Below are positions 35,239 to 43,520 of a DNA stretch of 64,000 bases, one piece after another. Below the pieces are notes generated by a model. It worked only from the letters and a program-made list of their open reading frames with translations, ran no database searches and was not told the DNA's origin. Source of the DNA: an uncultured Collinsella sp. (GTDB taxonomy: Bacteria; Actinomycetota; Coriobacteriia; Coriobacteriales; Coriobacteriaceae); the NCBI GenBank assembly GCA_900540895.1, contig UQHV01000010.1:18331-82330 (forward strand), in the 5' to 3' direction. Every line of letters begins with the position of its first letter. The first letter of the stretch is position 1. The position numbers and the translations under genes are program-made.

Positions 35239-35319
35239 TCATTCTATGTTGTCCTATTTATAGCACGCACGACGACGCCCGTGAAGCCATTTCACCAAAC
35301 TTGTTCTATATTGTTCTAT
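35239..35319 (-). promoter_or_regulatory. repeated operator-like sites before the SIS gene
   Basis: Two 19-base sites, TCATTCTATGTTGTCCTAT (35239-35257) and TTGTTCTATATTGTTCTAT (35301-35319), agree at 15 positions and lie 62 bases apart between gntR1 and the SIS gene. A TATAAA -10-like box (complement of 35257-35262) abuts the first. They are probable sites for the adjacent GntR regulator. Confidence 0.55.
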
Positions 35320-35328
35320 CTGTGGACG

Positions 35329-36084
35329 TTAGATGTCGAACACGTAGCGCGAGCCCACGATCTTTTGGCGTCCGAGCAGCAGGGGCCGCTCGCCCTCGTC
35401 GGTAAAGTACGCCTCCATATAGAAGAGCGGCTCGCCGACCGGCACCTCCAGCAGCGAGGCCGCCTGAGCATCAGCAAGCGCAATCTCCACGGTACAGGGG
35501 TCGGACTTGAGCGGCGCGCGGCCCGAATGCTCGGCAACGAGCGCAAAGATGGAATTGTCCGTGAGGTCCTTGTCGGCAAGCGTCTGCAGATAGGGATGGT
35601 CGGCCAGCACAAAGGCGTTGTTCTCGAGCATGACGGGCACGCCGTCTGCCGTGCGCACGCGCTCGACAACGATGAGCTCGCAGCCGGGTTCCACCCCAAA
35701 AAACGCCGCGTCCTCACGCGTCGCCGCAACCACCGTGCGCGACACCAGGCGTGCTCCGGCCACCATGTCGTTGGCGGCGCAACCCTCGGTAAAGCTCTGA
35801 ACGTCGCCCTTCTGGCGAATCTTGCGCTTGAGCTTGGGCGCGCACACAAACGTGCCCCTCCCCTGCTGGCGGTTGAGATACCCCGCGCGCGACAGCTCCT
35901 CGATGGCGCGGCGCACGGTGATGCGTCCCACGCCGTAGTACTTCGCGAGCTCCATCTCGGAAGGAATGCGCGAGCCGGATGCGTACACGCCACGCGCGAT
36001 CTCGCCCTTTAGGTCGTCCATTACCTGCTGGTACAGCGGCACGGCGGACACCTCAGTGCGCTCGGTTTTATCGTCGGATGCCAT
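35329..36084 (-). CDS. GntR/UTRA-family regulator 1
   Basis: A 251-residue HutC-type repressor. The winged helix (residues about 14-82) contains MELAKYYGVGRITVRRAIEELSRAGYLNRQQGRGTFV. The rest is a UTRA ligand-binding domain, typically sensing a phosphorylated sugar or amino sugar. It begins 2 bases after the recQ stop, with a GGAG site in the recQ end, so the two are co-transcribed. Downstream is the SIS deglycase-like gene, its likely target through the 19-base sites at 35239 and 35301. Two other GntR/UTRA genes at 38398 and 48098 have similar architecture. Confidence 0.92.
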   Translation of the reverse strand: MASDDKTERTEVSAVPLYQQVMDDLKGEIARGVYASGSRIPSEMELAKYYGVGRITVRRAIEELSRAGYLNRQQGRGTFVCAPKLKRKIRQKGDVQSFTEGCAANDMVAGARLVSRTVVAATREDAAFFGVEPGCELIVVERVRTADGVPVMLENNAFVLADHPYLQTLADKDLTDNSIFALVAEHSGRAPLKSDPCTVEIALADAQAASLLEVPVGEPLFYMEAYFTDEGERPLLLGRQKIVGSRYVFDI

Positions 36085-36086
36085 CG

Positions 36087-38066
36087 TTACGCTCCATTCC
36101 GTGCATGCTCGGACTCAAACTCTTCAATCGCCGCCATAAACTGATCGCCAAAGGCGTCGGCCTTTTTCTCGCCGATGCCGTTGACCTGGATAAGCTCGTC
36201 GCGCGTCTGAGGGCGCAGACGGCACAGACCTCGCAGAGCCTTGTCGGAAAAGACCATGTACGGCGCCATCTCCAGCTCGGTCGAAATATCCTTGCGCAGG
36301 GCACGCAGGCGCTCGAACAGCTCGGCATCGTCACCCACGCGCGGGCGCTGATCCAGCTCGGCCTCCTCGCGCAGCAGATCCACCGCACGGCGGGCGCGGG
36401 CCGAGGCCTTGCGCTTGGACGCGCGACGCTTAACGGTAAAGGCAAACGCCTCGTCCTCGACCTCGCCGGCACGCGGGCCCAGGCCAACGACCGGGTACTG
36501 CCCCTGCGAGGTAGCCAGATAACCGCGGCCGCACAGCTGGCCGATGATGTCCTTGATGCGCCCGACCGATTCGCTCGACAGCTCACCGTAGCCGCGGTCC
36601 TCGTCCAGATGCATCTGACGAATGCGCTCGGTGTTGCCGCCGTGGAGCACGTCGGCGACCAGCGACTTGCCAAAGCGCATGGGACGCGTGGCCACATAGC
36701 GCACGGCAGCGCGGGCCATATCGGTGACGTCCTCGACTTCGAACTGCGTGAGGCAATTGCTGCAGTTGCCGCAGCCCTCGACGTCGTCCATGGCGGTGCC
36801 GCCCGTACCGGCCGCGGCATGCTCGGCCGCGACCTCGTCGCCAAAGTAGCGCAGCATGTATTCGCGCAGGCAGCCGGTGGTATTGCAGTAGCCCTCCATC
36901 TGGCTGAGCAGACGATATCGATTCTGGAGCGCCCACGCGCGCTGCTCGTCGTCGAGCGCCTCATCGGCAGCATCGCCGCGATCGATCAGAAAGCGACGCA
37001 TGCGAAAATCGTTGCCGTTCCACAGCAGGTGGCAGCTGGCCGGGTCGCCGTCGCGGCCGGCGCGGCCCGCCTCCTGGTAGTAGGCCTCGATGCTCTCGGG
37101 CACGTTGTTGTGGATAACGTAGCGCACGTTGGGCTTGTCGATGCCCATGCCAAAGGCGTTGGTGGCAACCATCACCTGGATATCATCGTCGATAAAGGCG
37201 CGCTGGCTTTGGCGGCGGGCGTCGTTACCCATGCCGGCATGGTAGCGGCCAACGCGAATGCCGCTGGGGCCCAGCGCCTCGGCAAGCTCACCTGCCAGCG
37301 CATCGACCGTCTTGCGGGTCGAGCAATACACGATGCCGCTCTCGCCCGAATGCGCGATCACATAGTCGCGCACCCACGCTGCCTTGGCTTTGTCGCCCAT
37401 CTCCTCGCAGCCAAAGTAGAGGTTCTTGCGATCGAAGCCCGTCACCACCGTCGCGGGGTTTTGCAGACCGAGCATCTGCTGAATATCCGTGCGCACACGC
37501 TCGGTCGCCGTAGCGGTAAAGGCCGCCACGATGGGGCGCTGCGGCAGGGAATCGATGAACTCGCGAATCTGCAGGTAGGCGGGGCGAAAATCCTGGCCCC
37601 ATTGGCTCACGCAGTGGGCCTCGTCAATGGCCACGAGCGGCACGCCAATGCCGCCGTCCGCTGCGGCCTCCTGCGCAAAGGCCAAAAAGCGCGGCTCGAG
37701 CAGGCGCTCGGGCGCCACGTACATAAGCTGGTAGCGGCCCTCGCGCGCCCGCTTGAGCACGGTGTTTTGCTGGGCCGGAGTAAGGCTGGAGTTGAGATAG
37801 CTGGGGCGCGCACCCGCCGCGAGCAGCGCGCGGGTCTGGTCCTCCATAAGCGACAGCAGCGGACTTACCACAAAGGTGATGCCGGGCAGCATGAGCGCGG
37901 GCACCTGGTAGCAAATGGACTTGCCGGCGCCCGTGGGCATAACGCCCAGCGCATCGCGACCGGCAAGGATCGCATCGACCATGCGGTCCTGTCCCGGGCG
38001 AAACGAGGTGTAGCCAAAATAGGCGCCGAGCGTATCGAGCGCCAGCTGCTGCATGCTATCGGTCAT
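36087..38066 (-). CDS. recQ: ATP-dependent DNA helicase RecQ
   Basis: A 3'-5' DNA helicase for recombination and repair. It has 659 residues. Helicase motifs: FRPGQ (motif 0), PTGAGKS (I), DEAHCVSQWGQDFRPAY (II and the aromatic loop), TATATERV (III), and QEAGRAGRDG (VI). A zinc-binding RQC region (CNTTGCLREYMLRYFGD, CGNCSNC) and winged helix follow. A C-terminal HRDC domain (about 575-650, ending VNGIGEKKADAFGDQF) completes the full-length form. The gene is coupled to gntR1 downstream, an odd pairing that may only reflect shared transcription. Confidence 0.97.
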   Translation of the reverse strand: MTDSMQQLALDTLGAYFGYTSFRPGQDRMVDAILAGRDALGVMPTGAGKSICYQVPALMLPGITFVVSPLLSLMEDQTRALLAAGARPSYLNSSLTPAQQNTVLKRAREGRYQLMYVAPERLLEPRFLAFAQEAAADGGIGVPLVAIDEAHCVSQWGQDFRPAYLQIREFIDSLPQRPIVAAFTATATERVRTDIQQMLGLQNPATVVTGFDRKNLYFGCEEMGDKAKAAWVRDYVIAHSGESGIVYCSTRKTVDALAGELAEALGPSGIRVGRYHAGMGNDARRQSQRAFIDDDIQVMVATNAFGMGIDKPNVRYVIHNNVPESIEAYYQEAGRAGRDGDPASCHLLWNGNDFRMRRFLIDRGDAADEALDDEQRAWALQNRYRLLSQMEGYCNTTGCLREYMLRYFGDEVAAEHAAAGTGGTAMDDVEGCGNCSNCLTQFEVEDVTDMARAAVRYVATRPMRFGKSLVADVLHGGNTERIRQMHLDEDRGYGELSSESVGRIKDIIGQLCGRGYLATSQGQYPVVGLGPRAGEVEDEAFAFTVKRRASKRKASARARRAVDLLREEAELDQRPRVGDDAELFERLRALRKDISTELEMAPYMVFSDKALRGLCRLRPQTRDELIQVNGIGEKKADAFGDQFMAAIEEFESEHARNGA

Positions 38067-38156
38067 GGTTTCCTAACGTCCAAGTCATCTGCCGCCGATT
38101 ATACGCCGCCACGCGGACCGGTGCCGCCCGGCTGTCAGCCACGCTCATTCTGTGGG

Positions 38157-38212
38157 TAGTCATTGGGGACGTTCTTGAATGACTAGTCGTTTAAGAACGT
38201 CCCCAATGACTA
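38157..38212. repeat. perfect 20-bp inverted repeat, GGGGACG family
   Basis: TAGTCATTGGGGACGTTCTT (38157-38176) and its exact inverse (38193-38212) flank a 16-base centre containing ACTAGT. The same sequence with compensating changes occurs at 46686-46741, and a half copy at 15719. It lies 90 bases upstream of recQ. Confidence 0.85.
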
Positions 38213-38248
38213 TCTTTACAAGCGCGCAAACGTCGCTGGTTGAGCATA

Positions 38249-38362
38249 AGTCAGCGAAAACGCCCCTAAGCGAGCAAGGTGACGTGAAAGAGGAGGGAAG
38301 CGTACTTTGGGTACGCGACCGACGATTGAACGTCAGATTGCCGCTTAGGGGCGTTTGCAGCG
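38249..38362 (-). repeat. GTACGC-tip structured repeat, copy 2 (after gntR2)
   Basis: Outer arms CGCCCCTAAGCGAGCAA (38261-38277) and TTGCCGCTTAGGGGCG (38338-38353) pair; an inner TGACGT/ACGTCA pair and the tip GCGTAC-tttgg-GTACGC (38300-38316) follow. On the minus strand it begins about 35 bases after the gntR2 stop, which is first followed by a separate hairpin at 38369-38396. Flanks TGAGCATAAGT and GTTTGCAGCGTCGA are shared with copy 3. Confidence 0.8.
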
Positions 38363-38368
38363 TCGAGC

Positions 38369-38396
38369 CGTTACGCGGTTTGGTAAAACCGCGTAA
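38369..38396 (-). terminator. hairpin at the gntR2 stop
   Basis: GTTACGCGGTTT and AAACCGCGTAAC form a 12-bp perfect stem with a 4-base loop, touching the gntR2 stop codon. There is no T-run after it on the minus strand, so it may protect or pause rather than terminate. Confidence 0.5.
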
Positions 38397-38397
38397 C

Positions 38398-39117
38398 TTA
38401 CATGACCATGACGTAGCGCGATCCCACGTAGTACTGCTTACCCATCAGGACCGGTTCGCCATTGGGACCGATAAAGCCGGCGCGCAGGTTGAGCAGCGGA
38501 TCGTGCGGAGCGATGCCCAGCTCGGCCGCCTGCTCAGCGCTGGCACGAACGGCCTCGACCGTGCGGTAGCCAACCGAGACAATCGGCGTTCCGCCAACAC
38601 GCTCGACCTCGGCAAAAATCGACTTGTCCTCAAGATCGGCCGTCAACAGCTCACGGTAGGCGTCAAACGGCACAAAGATGTTCTCCTCAAAGATGGGCTC
38701 GCCGTCGGCCGTACGCACGCGCTTGATATGCAGCAGCAGCGCATCCTTCTGCAGGCCAAAGAACTCCATCTCGTTTTGGCGCGCCGGAACGATCTGGCGA
38801 TCGATCACGTGCGCACCGGCCTTCATGCCGTTGCCGGCACACAGCGCGGTAAACGTCTGCAGCGTCGAGGCGTGAAACTGGCGGTTGATGTGCGGCGTGG
38901 AGACAAAGGTGCCACGGCCCTGCTGCTTAACCAGGTAGCCATCGGAGCACAGCTCCTCGACGGCGCGGCGCACCGTAATGCGGCTCACGTCGTACTGCTC
39001 GGCTAGCTCAAACTCGGACGGAATACGCTCCTTGGGTGCATAAACACCTTTCTCGATCGCATCCTTGATTTCGTCGTAAATCTGCTGGTAAAGCGGTGCA
39101 TTTTTGGGCGCAGGCAT
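38398..39117 (-). CDS. GntR/UTRA-family regulator 2
   Basis: A 239-residue HutC-type regulator. The winged helix (about 10-78) contains FELAEQYDVSRITVRRAVEELCSDGYLVKQQGRGTFV, followed by a UTRA effector domain. Upstream, 33-51 bases from the start, lies ACGTTATATACGTATTA (minus strand); a matching word also occurs before the PTS operon (45304) and before the DMT gene (46581). That shared word makes this protein a candidate regulator of those genes as well as itself. A second direct repeat, ATTTCGATATTTCGATA, lies closer to the start. Directly downstream is a GTACGC-tip repeat. Confidence 0.92.
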   Translation of the reverse strand: MPAPKNAPLYQQIYDEIKDAIEKGVYAPKERIPSEFELAEQYDVSRITVRRAVEELCSDGYLVKQQGRGTFVSTPHINRQFHASTLQTFTALCAGNGMKAGAHVIDRQIVPARQNEMEFFGLQKDALLLHIKRVRTADGEPIFEENIFVPFDAYRELLTADLEDKSIFAEVERVGGTPIVSVGYRTVEAVRASAEQAAELGIAPHDPLLNLRAGFIGPNGEPVLMGKQYYVGSRYVMVM

Positions 39118-39132
39118 ATCTAATAACTCTTA

Positions 39133-39168
39133 TCGAAATATCGAAATAACTAATACGTATATAACGTC
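39133..39168 (-). promoter_or_regulatory. gntR2 control region, ACGTTATA-type site
   Basis: On the minus strand ACGTTATATACGTATTA (39152-39168) is followed by two copies of ATTTCGATA (39133-39149). The first word aligns with sites at 45304-45320 and 46581-46597 (consensus ACGTWWWANWCGTWWTA). Confidence 0.5.
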
Positions 39169-39210
39169 TAGTTTCATATTACCTCATAATGATAAAACGA
39201 TACACCCTCC

Positions 39211-39241
39211 CTACCAAAAAGCGACAGCTTCATTTTGGTAG
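39211..39241. repeat. GGGACAG-type hairpin, copy 2
   Basis: CTACCAAAA (39211-39219) pairs with TTTTGGTAG (39233-39241). Read on the minus strand, with flank CAGATAAAACC, it is a diverged copy of the elements at 29727 and 41344. A larger imperfect hairpin at 39256-39302 next to it may terminate yitT transcription. Confidence 0.65.
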
Positions 39242-39336
39242 GTTTTATCTGGGCAAACGAGAGCCTCTCGAAAGCAACGGGGCTTTCGGGGGGCTCGTTC
39301 GGATGGGTTGCGCAGGACCGGCAAAATGCCAATACC

Positions 39337-40344
39337 CTACTTGCCGTCGTCCTGCTGCAGGCTGTCCTGTTCGCTGAGGCGCGCCTGCCTGCTGGCCATG
39401 CGTGCGGGCTTGTCGGGATCGGGAACGGCCGTGGGCATGGGCTCGTCGACATGACCACCCCACCAGCCGCCCACAAAGTTGAGCGTGTGGAACACATTGA
39501 TCACGGCGCCGGAATCAACGTCGCACACCAGCTTGATAATGTCCTGACTCTCGTAGGTCGAGACAACGGTGTTCAGCAGGTACATCTTTTCGCGGCTATA
39601 TCCGCCGACGACCTCGGCGCAGCTAATGCCGTGCTGAAAATGGTTTACGTAGGCAGTCATGACCTCGTCTGCCTTACGCGTCGTGATCTGCAGCGTCACG
39701 CGATCGTAGCGACGATAGAAACTGTCGATGGTCTTGGTCGAAATAAACTGGAACACGATGGAATACGCCGCCTTGTCCCAGCCAAACATAAAGCCAAAGA
39801 TCGCCAGGATAAAGCAGTTGAAACCAAAGATGACGCCCCAGATGGTCTTGCCCGTGTGGTTGGAAACCCACAGCGCGATAAAGTCGGTGCCGCCGGTGGA
39901 TGCGCCGGATTTAAGTGCGATGGCAGCGCCCAGACCCGAGACCACGCCGCCAAAAATGATGAGCATGATCTTGTCGCCCAAAAATGGAGCGAAGTGAAAG
40001 ACGTTGAGGAACAGCGACGAGAGCACGACCTGCATCATCGAGAAGATGACGAAGCGCTTGCTAATGCCGCTCCAACATAGGAGCGCCACGGGGATGTTGA
40101 GCGCGAGCATGCCGAGCGAGATGTCGATATGAACGCCACCCAGCGAGGTAACGCGATCGAGTAGGACCGCGACGCCGGTAAGACCGCTCGGAAGCAGGTC
40201 GGCGGGCTGAATGAACGCCTGGATCAGAAATGTCTGGAGAACGGCGGAAATGGTGACCGCCACAGCAGTGATGGCGCGGCGGACGATGGTGAGGCGGCCG
40301 AGCACGAGCACTCGGTCCGTGAGCTGATCGATGGCGTTCGCCAC
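39337..40344 (-). CDS. YitT-family membrane protein
   Basis: A 335-residue protein with five to six hydrophobic helices (about residues 20-195) of the YitT/DUF161 type, then a cytoplasmic DUF2179 domain (VTLQITTRKADEVMTAYVN to IIKLVCDVD). A Pro- and Gln-rich hydrophilic tail ends it. Function in the family is unknown; small-molecule transport is often guessed. The start is GTG at 40344 because AAAGGAG lies 6 bases before it; the frame is open to a TTG at 40365. It stands alone in the sugar-amine region. Confidence 0.85.
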   Translation of the reverse strand: MANAIDQLTDRVLVLGRLTIVRRAITAVAVTISAVLQTFLIQAFIQPADLLPSGLTGVAVLLDRVTSLGGVHIDISLGMLALNIPVALLCWSGISKRFVIFSMMQVVLSSLFLNVFHFAPFLGDKIMLIIFGGVVSGLGAAIALKSGASTGGTDFIALWVSNHTGKTIWGVIFGFNCFILAIFGFMFGWDKAAYSIVFQFISTKTIDSFYRRYDRVTLQITTRKADEVMTAYVNHFQHGISCAEVVGGYSREKMYLLNTVVSTYESQDIIKLVCDVDSGAVINVFHTLNFVGGWWGGHVDEPMPTAVPDPDKPARMASRQARLSEQDSLQQDDGK

Positions 40345-40482
40345 GGAGGCTCCTTTCGAAGGCAAATCTAGTTGTGGGGCATGCCCGCGATTGTAGCATG
40401 GAGCGTGCGGGGGCGCTTCAATTCACCCTCTCCCGACAACCAAAGCGAGACCAGCAACCCCACGACCAAAGGCCCAAATTAC

Positions 40483-40601
40483 AAGTGAGTAGACTTTACG
40501 CGACCTGCAGAGCACACCCAAAACCGCCACCCCTGTGACCTGCGGTTTTACAAAGGAAGATATGCATTGTGCTCGGCCTGCGCCAAAAAGTCTACTCACT
40601 T
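40483..40601. repeat. long inverted-repeat element, AAGTGAGTAGACTTT family
   Basis: Perfect 15-bp end arms (40483-40497, 40587-40601), then nested partial arms (AGAGCACA with TGTGCTC, and AAAACCGC with GCGGTTTT at 40520-40549). The whole 119 bases can form one interrupted hairpin. It fills the gap between yitT and the HAD gene (40345-40698), where nothing else is seen. Confidence 0.8.
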
Positions 40602-40698
40602 AGTCCGAATCGAAGCCAAACGGATCAAAATCTAAACCAAATTGAGCCAGTCCACCGCAAAAAACGTTTGAACCCGTGCTTCTCGCGGCGGATTGACA

Positions 40699-41328
40699 CT
40701 ACAAAGCGGCCAAAATGTCGGTCAAATTATCGATAACGGCATCGGCTCGCGATTGATCGAGGTTAACGCCCTCGTGCGGACGCAGCGCCAGGACGCGGGC
40801 GCCGGAGCGCTTGCCGGCCTCGATACCCAAAGGCGAATCCTCGATCACCAGGCACTCAGCGGGCTCCACGCCCAGCGCCTCCATGGCGCGCTGGTAGATC
40901 TCGGGGTCGGGCTTAAACGCACTGCACTCGTGACCGCTGATGGTGTAGTCCAGCACATCGGCGATACCGGCAATCTCTACCAGCTCGTCAATGAGCTCGC
41001 GATAGGACGAGCTCGCGATGGCGCACTTCACGCCGCGCTCGTGCAGCTCACGCATCACCGGCTCCGTCTGCTCGTTGAGCAGCTCGGCATACGGAACGGG
41101 ATGGTCCGGGCTATAGACCTGCTTGTACTCAACGCGCAGGCGCTCGCGCAGCTCAACATCGTCGGGCACCAGCGCCTCCCAAATGGCAGGCTCGTTAGAC
41201 CCCGAAAGATCGGGGATCTCGTCAAAGTGGAACCCCTTCTCTTCCATAAACGCCACGCGGCGACGGTTGTAGAACCACTCGGTATCGACCAGCACGCCGT
41301 CCATATCAAACAGCACTGCCTTGATCAT
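40699..41328 (-). CDS. HAD-family phosphatase / beta-phosphoglucomutase-like
   Basis: A 209-residue HAD superfamily IA protein. Motif I is VLFDMDGVLVD with the nucleophile Asp and acid/base Asp; motif II is IASSS; motif III Lys is in SAFKPDPEIY; motif IV is VIEDSPLGIEAG. A four-helix cap lies at residues 18-85. It would dephosphorylate a sugar phosphate or isomerise one; the small specificity cap does not tell. GGAGGAG precedes the ATG at 41328. A GGGACAG hairpin lies in its leader. It is just downstream of the PTS-SIS operon but beyond a strong terminator. Confidence 0.9.
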   Translation of the reverse strand: MIKAVLFDMDGVLVDTEWFYNRRRVAFMEEKGFHFDEIPDLSGSNEPAIWEALVPDDVELRERLRVEYKQVYSPDHPVPYAELLNEQTEPVMRELHERGVKCAIASSSYRELIDELVEIAGIADVLDYTISGHECSAFKPDPEIYQRAMEALGVEPAECLVIEDSPLGIEAGKRSGARVLALRPHEGVNLDQSRADAVIDNLTDILAAL

Positions 41329-41343
41329 ACGCATCTCCTCCCA

Positions 41344-41387
41344 CCTGCCAAAAAGGGACAGGTTTATTTTGGTAGGTTTTATCTGAG
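41344..41387. repeat. GGGACAG-type hairpin, copy 3
   Basis: CCTGCCAAAA (41344-41353) pairs with TTTTGGTAGG (41367-41376) around AGGGACAGG. On the minus strand it is nearly identical to 29722-29765, including the left flank CAGATAAAACCT. It ends 4 bases before the ribosome site of the HAD gene. Confidence 0.8.
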
Positions 41388-41422
41388 GTTTTGTGGCGCG
41401 AGGGATACGCCCTCCCCAGAGC

Positions 41423-41459
41423 AAAAAAAAGGGGACGGGGCGCAAACCCCATCCCCTTT
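41423..41459 (-). terminator. terminator of the PTS-SIS operon
   Basis: On the minus strand AAAGGGGATGGGG pairs with CCCCGTCCCCTTT (41428-41459) and runs into eight T. It lies 32 bases after the SIS2 stop. Confidence 0.92.
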
Positions 41460-41490
41460 CAATCAACCCGTAAGGTTTACTTACTTGTGA

Positions 41491-42474
41491 TTAGTAGGAA
41501 AGCTTCCACATGTAGCGACGCATGGTCAGCGGGTGCTGGCGGGCCTCGGCGATCTGGTTGCCGTACTCACGCATAACGGCGAGGTGCAGCAGCGGGTTGA
41601 AGTAGGTGACAACGCTCGCGGGCACGGCGTCAGCCAGGCCGTAGTCCTTGGAGTCGATCAGAGCGACCTTGGCGCCCATGCGCTTAAGGAAGGTGAGGGC
41701 GCGGGCGTCCATCGGACGGGTAGCGCCATCGGACATGAAGAAGACGTAGGGCTTACCCTCGGTGGAAACCTCGAACGGGCCGTGGAAGTACTCGCCGGTG
41801 TTGTAGGCGGCGGCGTCGATCCACTGCATCTCGGTGAACAGGAAGGCGGCGTGAGAATAAGCCATCTTCTCGGAGGCACCGGAAGCCATGAAGTAGATCA
41901 TCTTGTCATCCTTGAAGTCCTCGGCGAACTTCTTGGCGAGCTTCTTGCAGGACTGAGCGGCGTTCTCGCAGAGCTCGAAGACGTTGGTGAGGCCGGTGAT
42001 CATGTCCTCGTAGTGGTCATAGCCCTCGGTCTGCTGAAGGATCTCGACAGCAAGAGCGATGGCGTAGCCGGGCTTCTCGCACTTGGCAGCGAAGTTGGCG
42101 TGGAAGCCGTGAACGATGACGTAGTCAGCGTCGACGGTCAGAGCGGAGCCAGCCTTGTTGGTGAGGGAGACGACCGGGCAGTTGTGCTTCTTGGCGGTCT
42201 TGTTGGCCTCGACGGTCTCGGGCGTGGAGCCACCGAGGGAGCAGGTGATCACGAAGGTGTGCTCGTTGACCCAGGAAGGCGTGTCGTAGTTGAACTCGTT
42301 AGCAGTGAAGATCTGAACGTTCAGCTTGTCCGTGTTGTTGGCCAGGAAGTACTTGGCGGGGTAAAGGTCGGACATGGAAGCACCGCAGCCGACGAAGGCG
42401 ACGCTGTGAATCTCGTGGTTGGACAGGACGTCAGCGACGATCTGCTTAGGGAGGTTAAGGTCGATCTCGTACAT
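41491..42474 (-). CDS. SIS-domain deglycase-like enzyme (paralog 2, in PTS operon)
   Basis: A 327-residue double-SIS protein, last gene of the operon IIAB-IIC-IID-SIS. Loops: FVGCGASMSDL, CSLGGSTPETV, and the active-site segment NTGEYFHGPFE. The tail RRYMWKLSY fits the FrlB-like family. Because a mannose-family PTS would deliver a phosphorylated substrate, the natural reading is cleavage of a 6-phosphorylated sugar-amine (fructosamine or glucosamine-like Amadori product), as in fructoselysine/glucoselysine systems. The ATG at 42474 is used, with AAAGGA 9 bases before; an in-frame ATG at 42483 directly touches the site. The substrate is an inference from context. Confidence 0.87.
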   Translation of the reverse strand: MYEIDLNLPKQIVADVLSNHEIHSVAFVGCGASMSDLYPAKYFLANNTDKLNVQIFTANEFNYDTPSWVNEHTFVITCSLGGSTPETVEANKTAKKHNCPVVSLTNKAGSALTVDADYVIVHGFHANFAAKCEKPGYAIALAVEILQQTEGYDHYEDMITGLTNVFELCENAAQSCKKLAKKFAEDFKDDKMIYFMASGASEKMAYSHAAFLFTEMQWIDAAAYNTGEYFHGPFEVSTEGKPYVFFMSDGATRPMDARALTFLKRMGAKVALIDSKDYGLADAVPASVVTYFNPLLHLAVMREYGNQIAEARQHPLTMRRYMWKLSY

Positions 42475-42564
42475 CTGACACATTCCTTTCAATTTTTGCG
42501 GCGCCACATTGCCGGGCGCTCGCAGGGTTACCGTGGTTTGGACCGAGTCGCCGGCCCGTTGAGG

Positions 42565-42639
42565 ATGCGACAAGGGGACTGTCCCATTGTCGCATTTTGG
42601 GAATGGAAGCCTGCCTGGGGTATGGGATGCCAGGCAGGC
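42565..42639 (-). repeat. two hairpins between IID and SIS2
   Basis: ATGCGACAA/TTGTCGCAT (42565-42595) encloses GGGACTGTCCC and belongs to the GGGGAC-tagged group. GCCTGCCTGG/CCAGGCAGGC (42609-42639) follows the IID stop on the minus strand. They may set the level of SIS2 relative to the PTS genes. Confidence 0.65.
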
Positions 42640-42673
42640 CCCCGGGGGAAAGCGGTTAGACGCTTGGTCGCGA

Positions 42674-43507
42674 CTAGGCCAGGATGCCGGCCGCGGAGAG
42701 GGCGATGCCGCCCACGATGGCGATCACGAGAAGCCAACCGGTGTTGACGTTCTTCTTGATGAGCCAGTACATAAGGCCGGTGAGGCCAAGGGAGATCATC
42801 TGGGGCATCATGCCGTCCAGGATGTCCTGGATAACGACGGTGCCCTCAGCGAACTGCAGCGGGGTGGTGGCGCCGATCAGCGTAGCGATCATGCCGCCCA
42901 CGGACATAAGACCCACGATGCCACAGACATACATGAGCTTCTCCATGAGGTCGCCGCCCTGAAGCTTGCTCAGGTACTCGTGGCCGCCCTGATAGCCCAT
43001 CTTGGCTGCGAACCAAGTGATCAGCACAGAGGGGACGATGGAGATGAGCATGGCCAGGATCGGGCCCATGATGGAGCCCTGCTGAGCCAGCTGAACGCCC
43101 AGGCCAAAGGCGATAACGCGGATGGTGCCCTGGAAGAAGGAGTCACCGATGCCGGAAAGCGGACCCATGAGGGAGGTCTTGACCGCGTTGATCGAATCGG
43201 GATCGAAGTTCTCGGGATCCTTGGCGTACTCCTCCTCCATGGAGGCGGAGAGGCCCAGGATGAAAGCGCTCGTCTGCGGGGTGCAGTTGTAGAACGCCAT
43301 GTGACGGTGGTAAGCCTCTTTCTTAGCAGCGAGCTGCTTGGGGTCGGACTCATCCGGATAGAGGCGATCGAGCGTGGGAACCATGCCGTAGAGGAAGCCC
43401 ATGTTCATCTGACGCTCGTAGTTCCAAGAGGCCTGGATGGCCCAGGAGCGCCAGAAGAACTGGCTGACCTTCTTGTTCAGGGACACGTCCTTGGTTGCGG
43501 TTGCCAT
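42674..43507 (-). CDS. PTS mannose-family IID component
   Basis: A 277-residue membrane subunit of a mannose/fructose/sorbose-type PTS. Typical IID features: the long N-terminal amphipathic region SQFFWRSWAIQASWNYERQMNMGFLYGM, the segment KEAYHRHMAFYNCTPQTSAFILGLSASMEEE, GPLSGIGDSFFQGTIR, and hydrophobic helices in the C-terminal half. It works with IIC to carry the sugar as it is phosphorylated. The ATG at 43507 follows GGAGGAA. It starts 13 bases after the IIC stop, as in most man-type operons. Confidence 0.95.
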   Translation of the reverse strand: MATATKDVSLNKKVSQFFWRSWAIQASWNYERQMNMGFLYGMVPTLDRLYPDESDPKQLAAKKEAYHRHMAFYNCTPQTSAFILGLSASMEEEYAKDPENFDPDSINAVKTSLMGPLSGIGDSFFQGTIRVIAFGLGVQLAQQGSIMGPILAMLISIVPSVLITWFAAKMGYQGGHEYLSKLQGGDLMEKLMYVCGIVGLMSVGGMIATLIGATTPLQFAEGTVVIQDILDGMMPQMISLGLTGLMYWLIKKNVNTGWLLVIAIVGGIALSAAGILA

Positions 43508-43520
43508 AGTGTGTTCCTCC

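Noticed and set aside
41423..41459. Another GGGGAC mobile hairpin
   Set aside because: The eight-T tail and position right after SIS2 make an ordinary terminator the simpler explanation, though it shares the tag.
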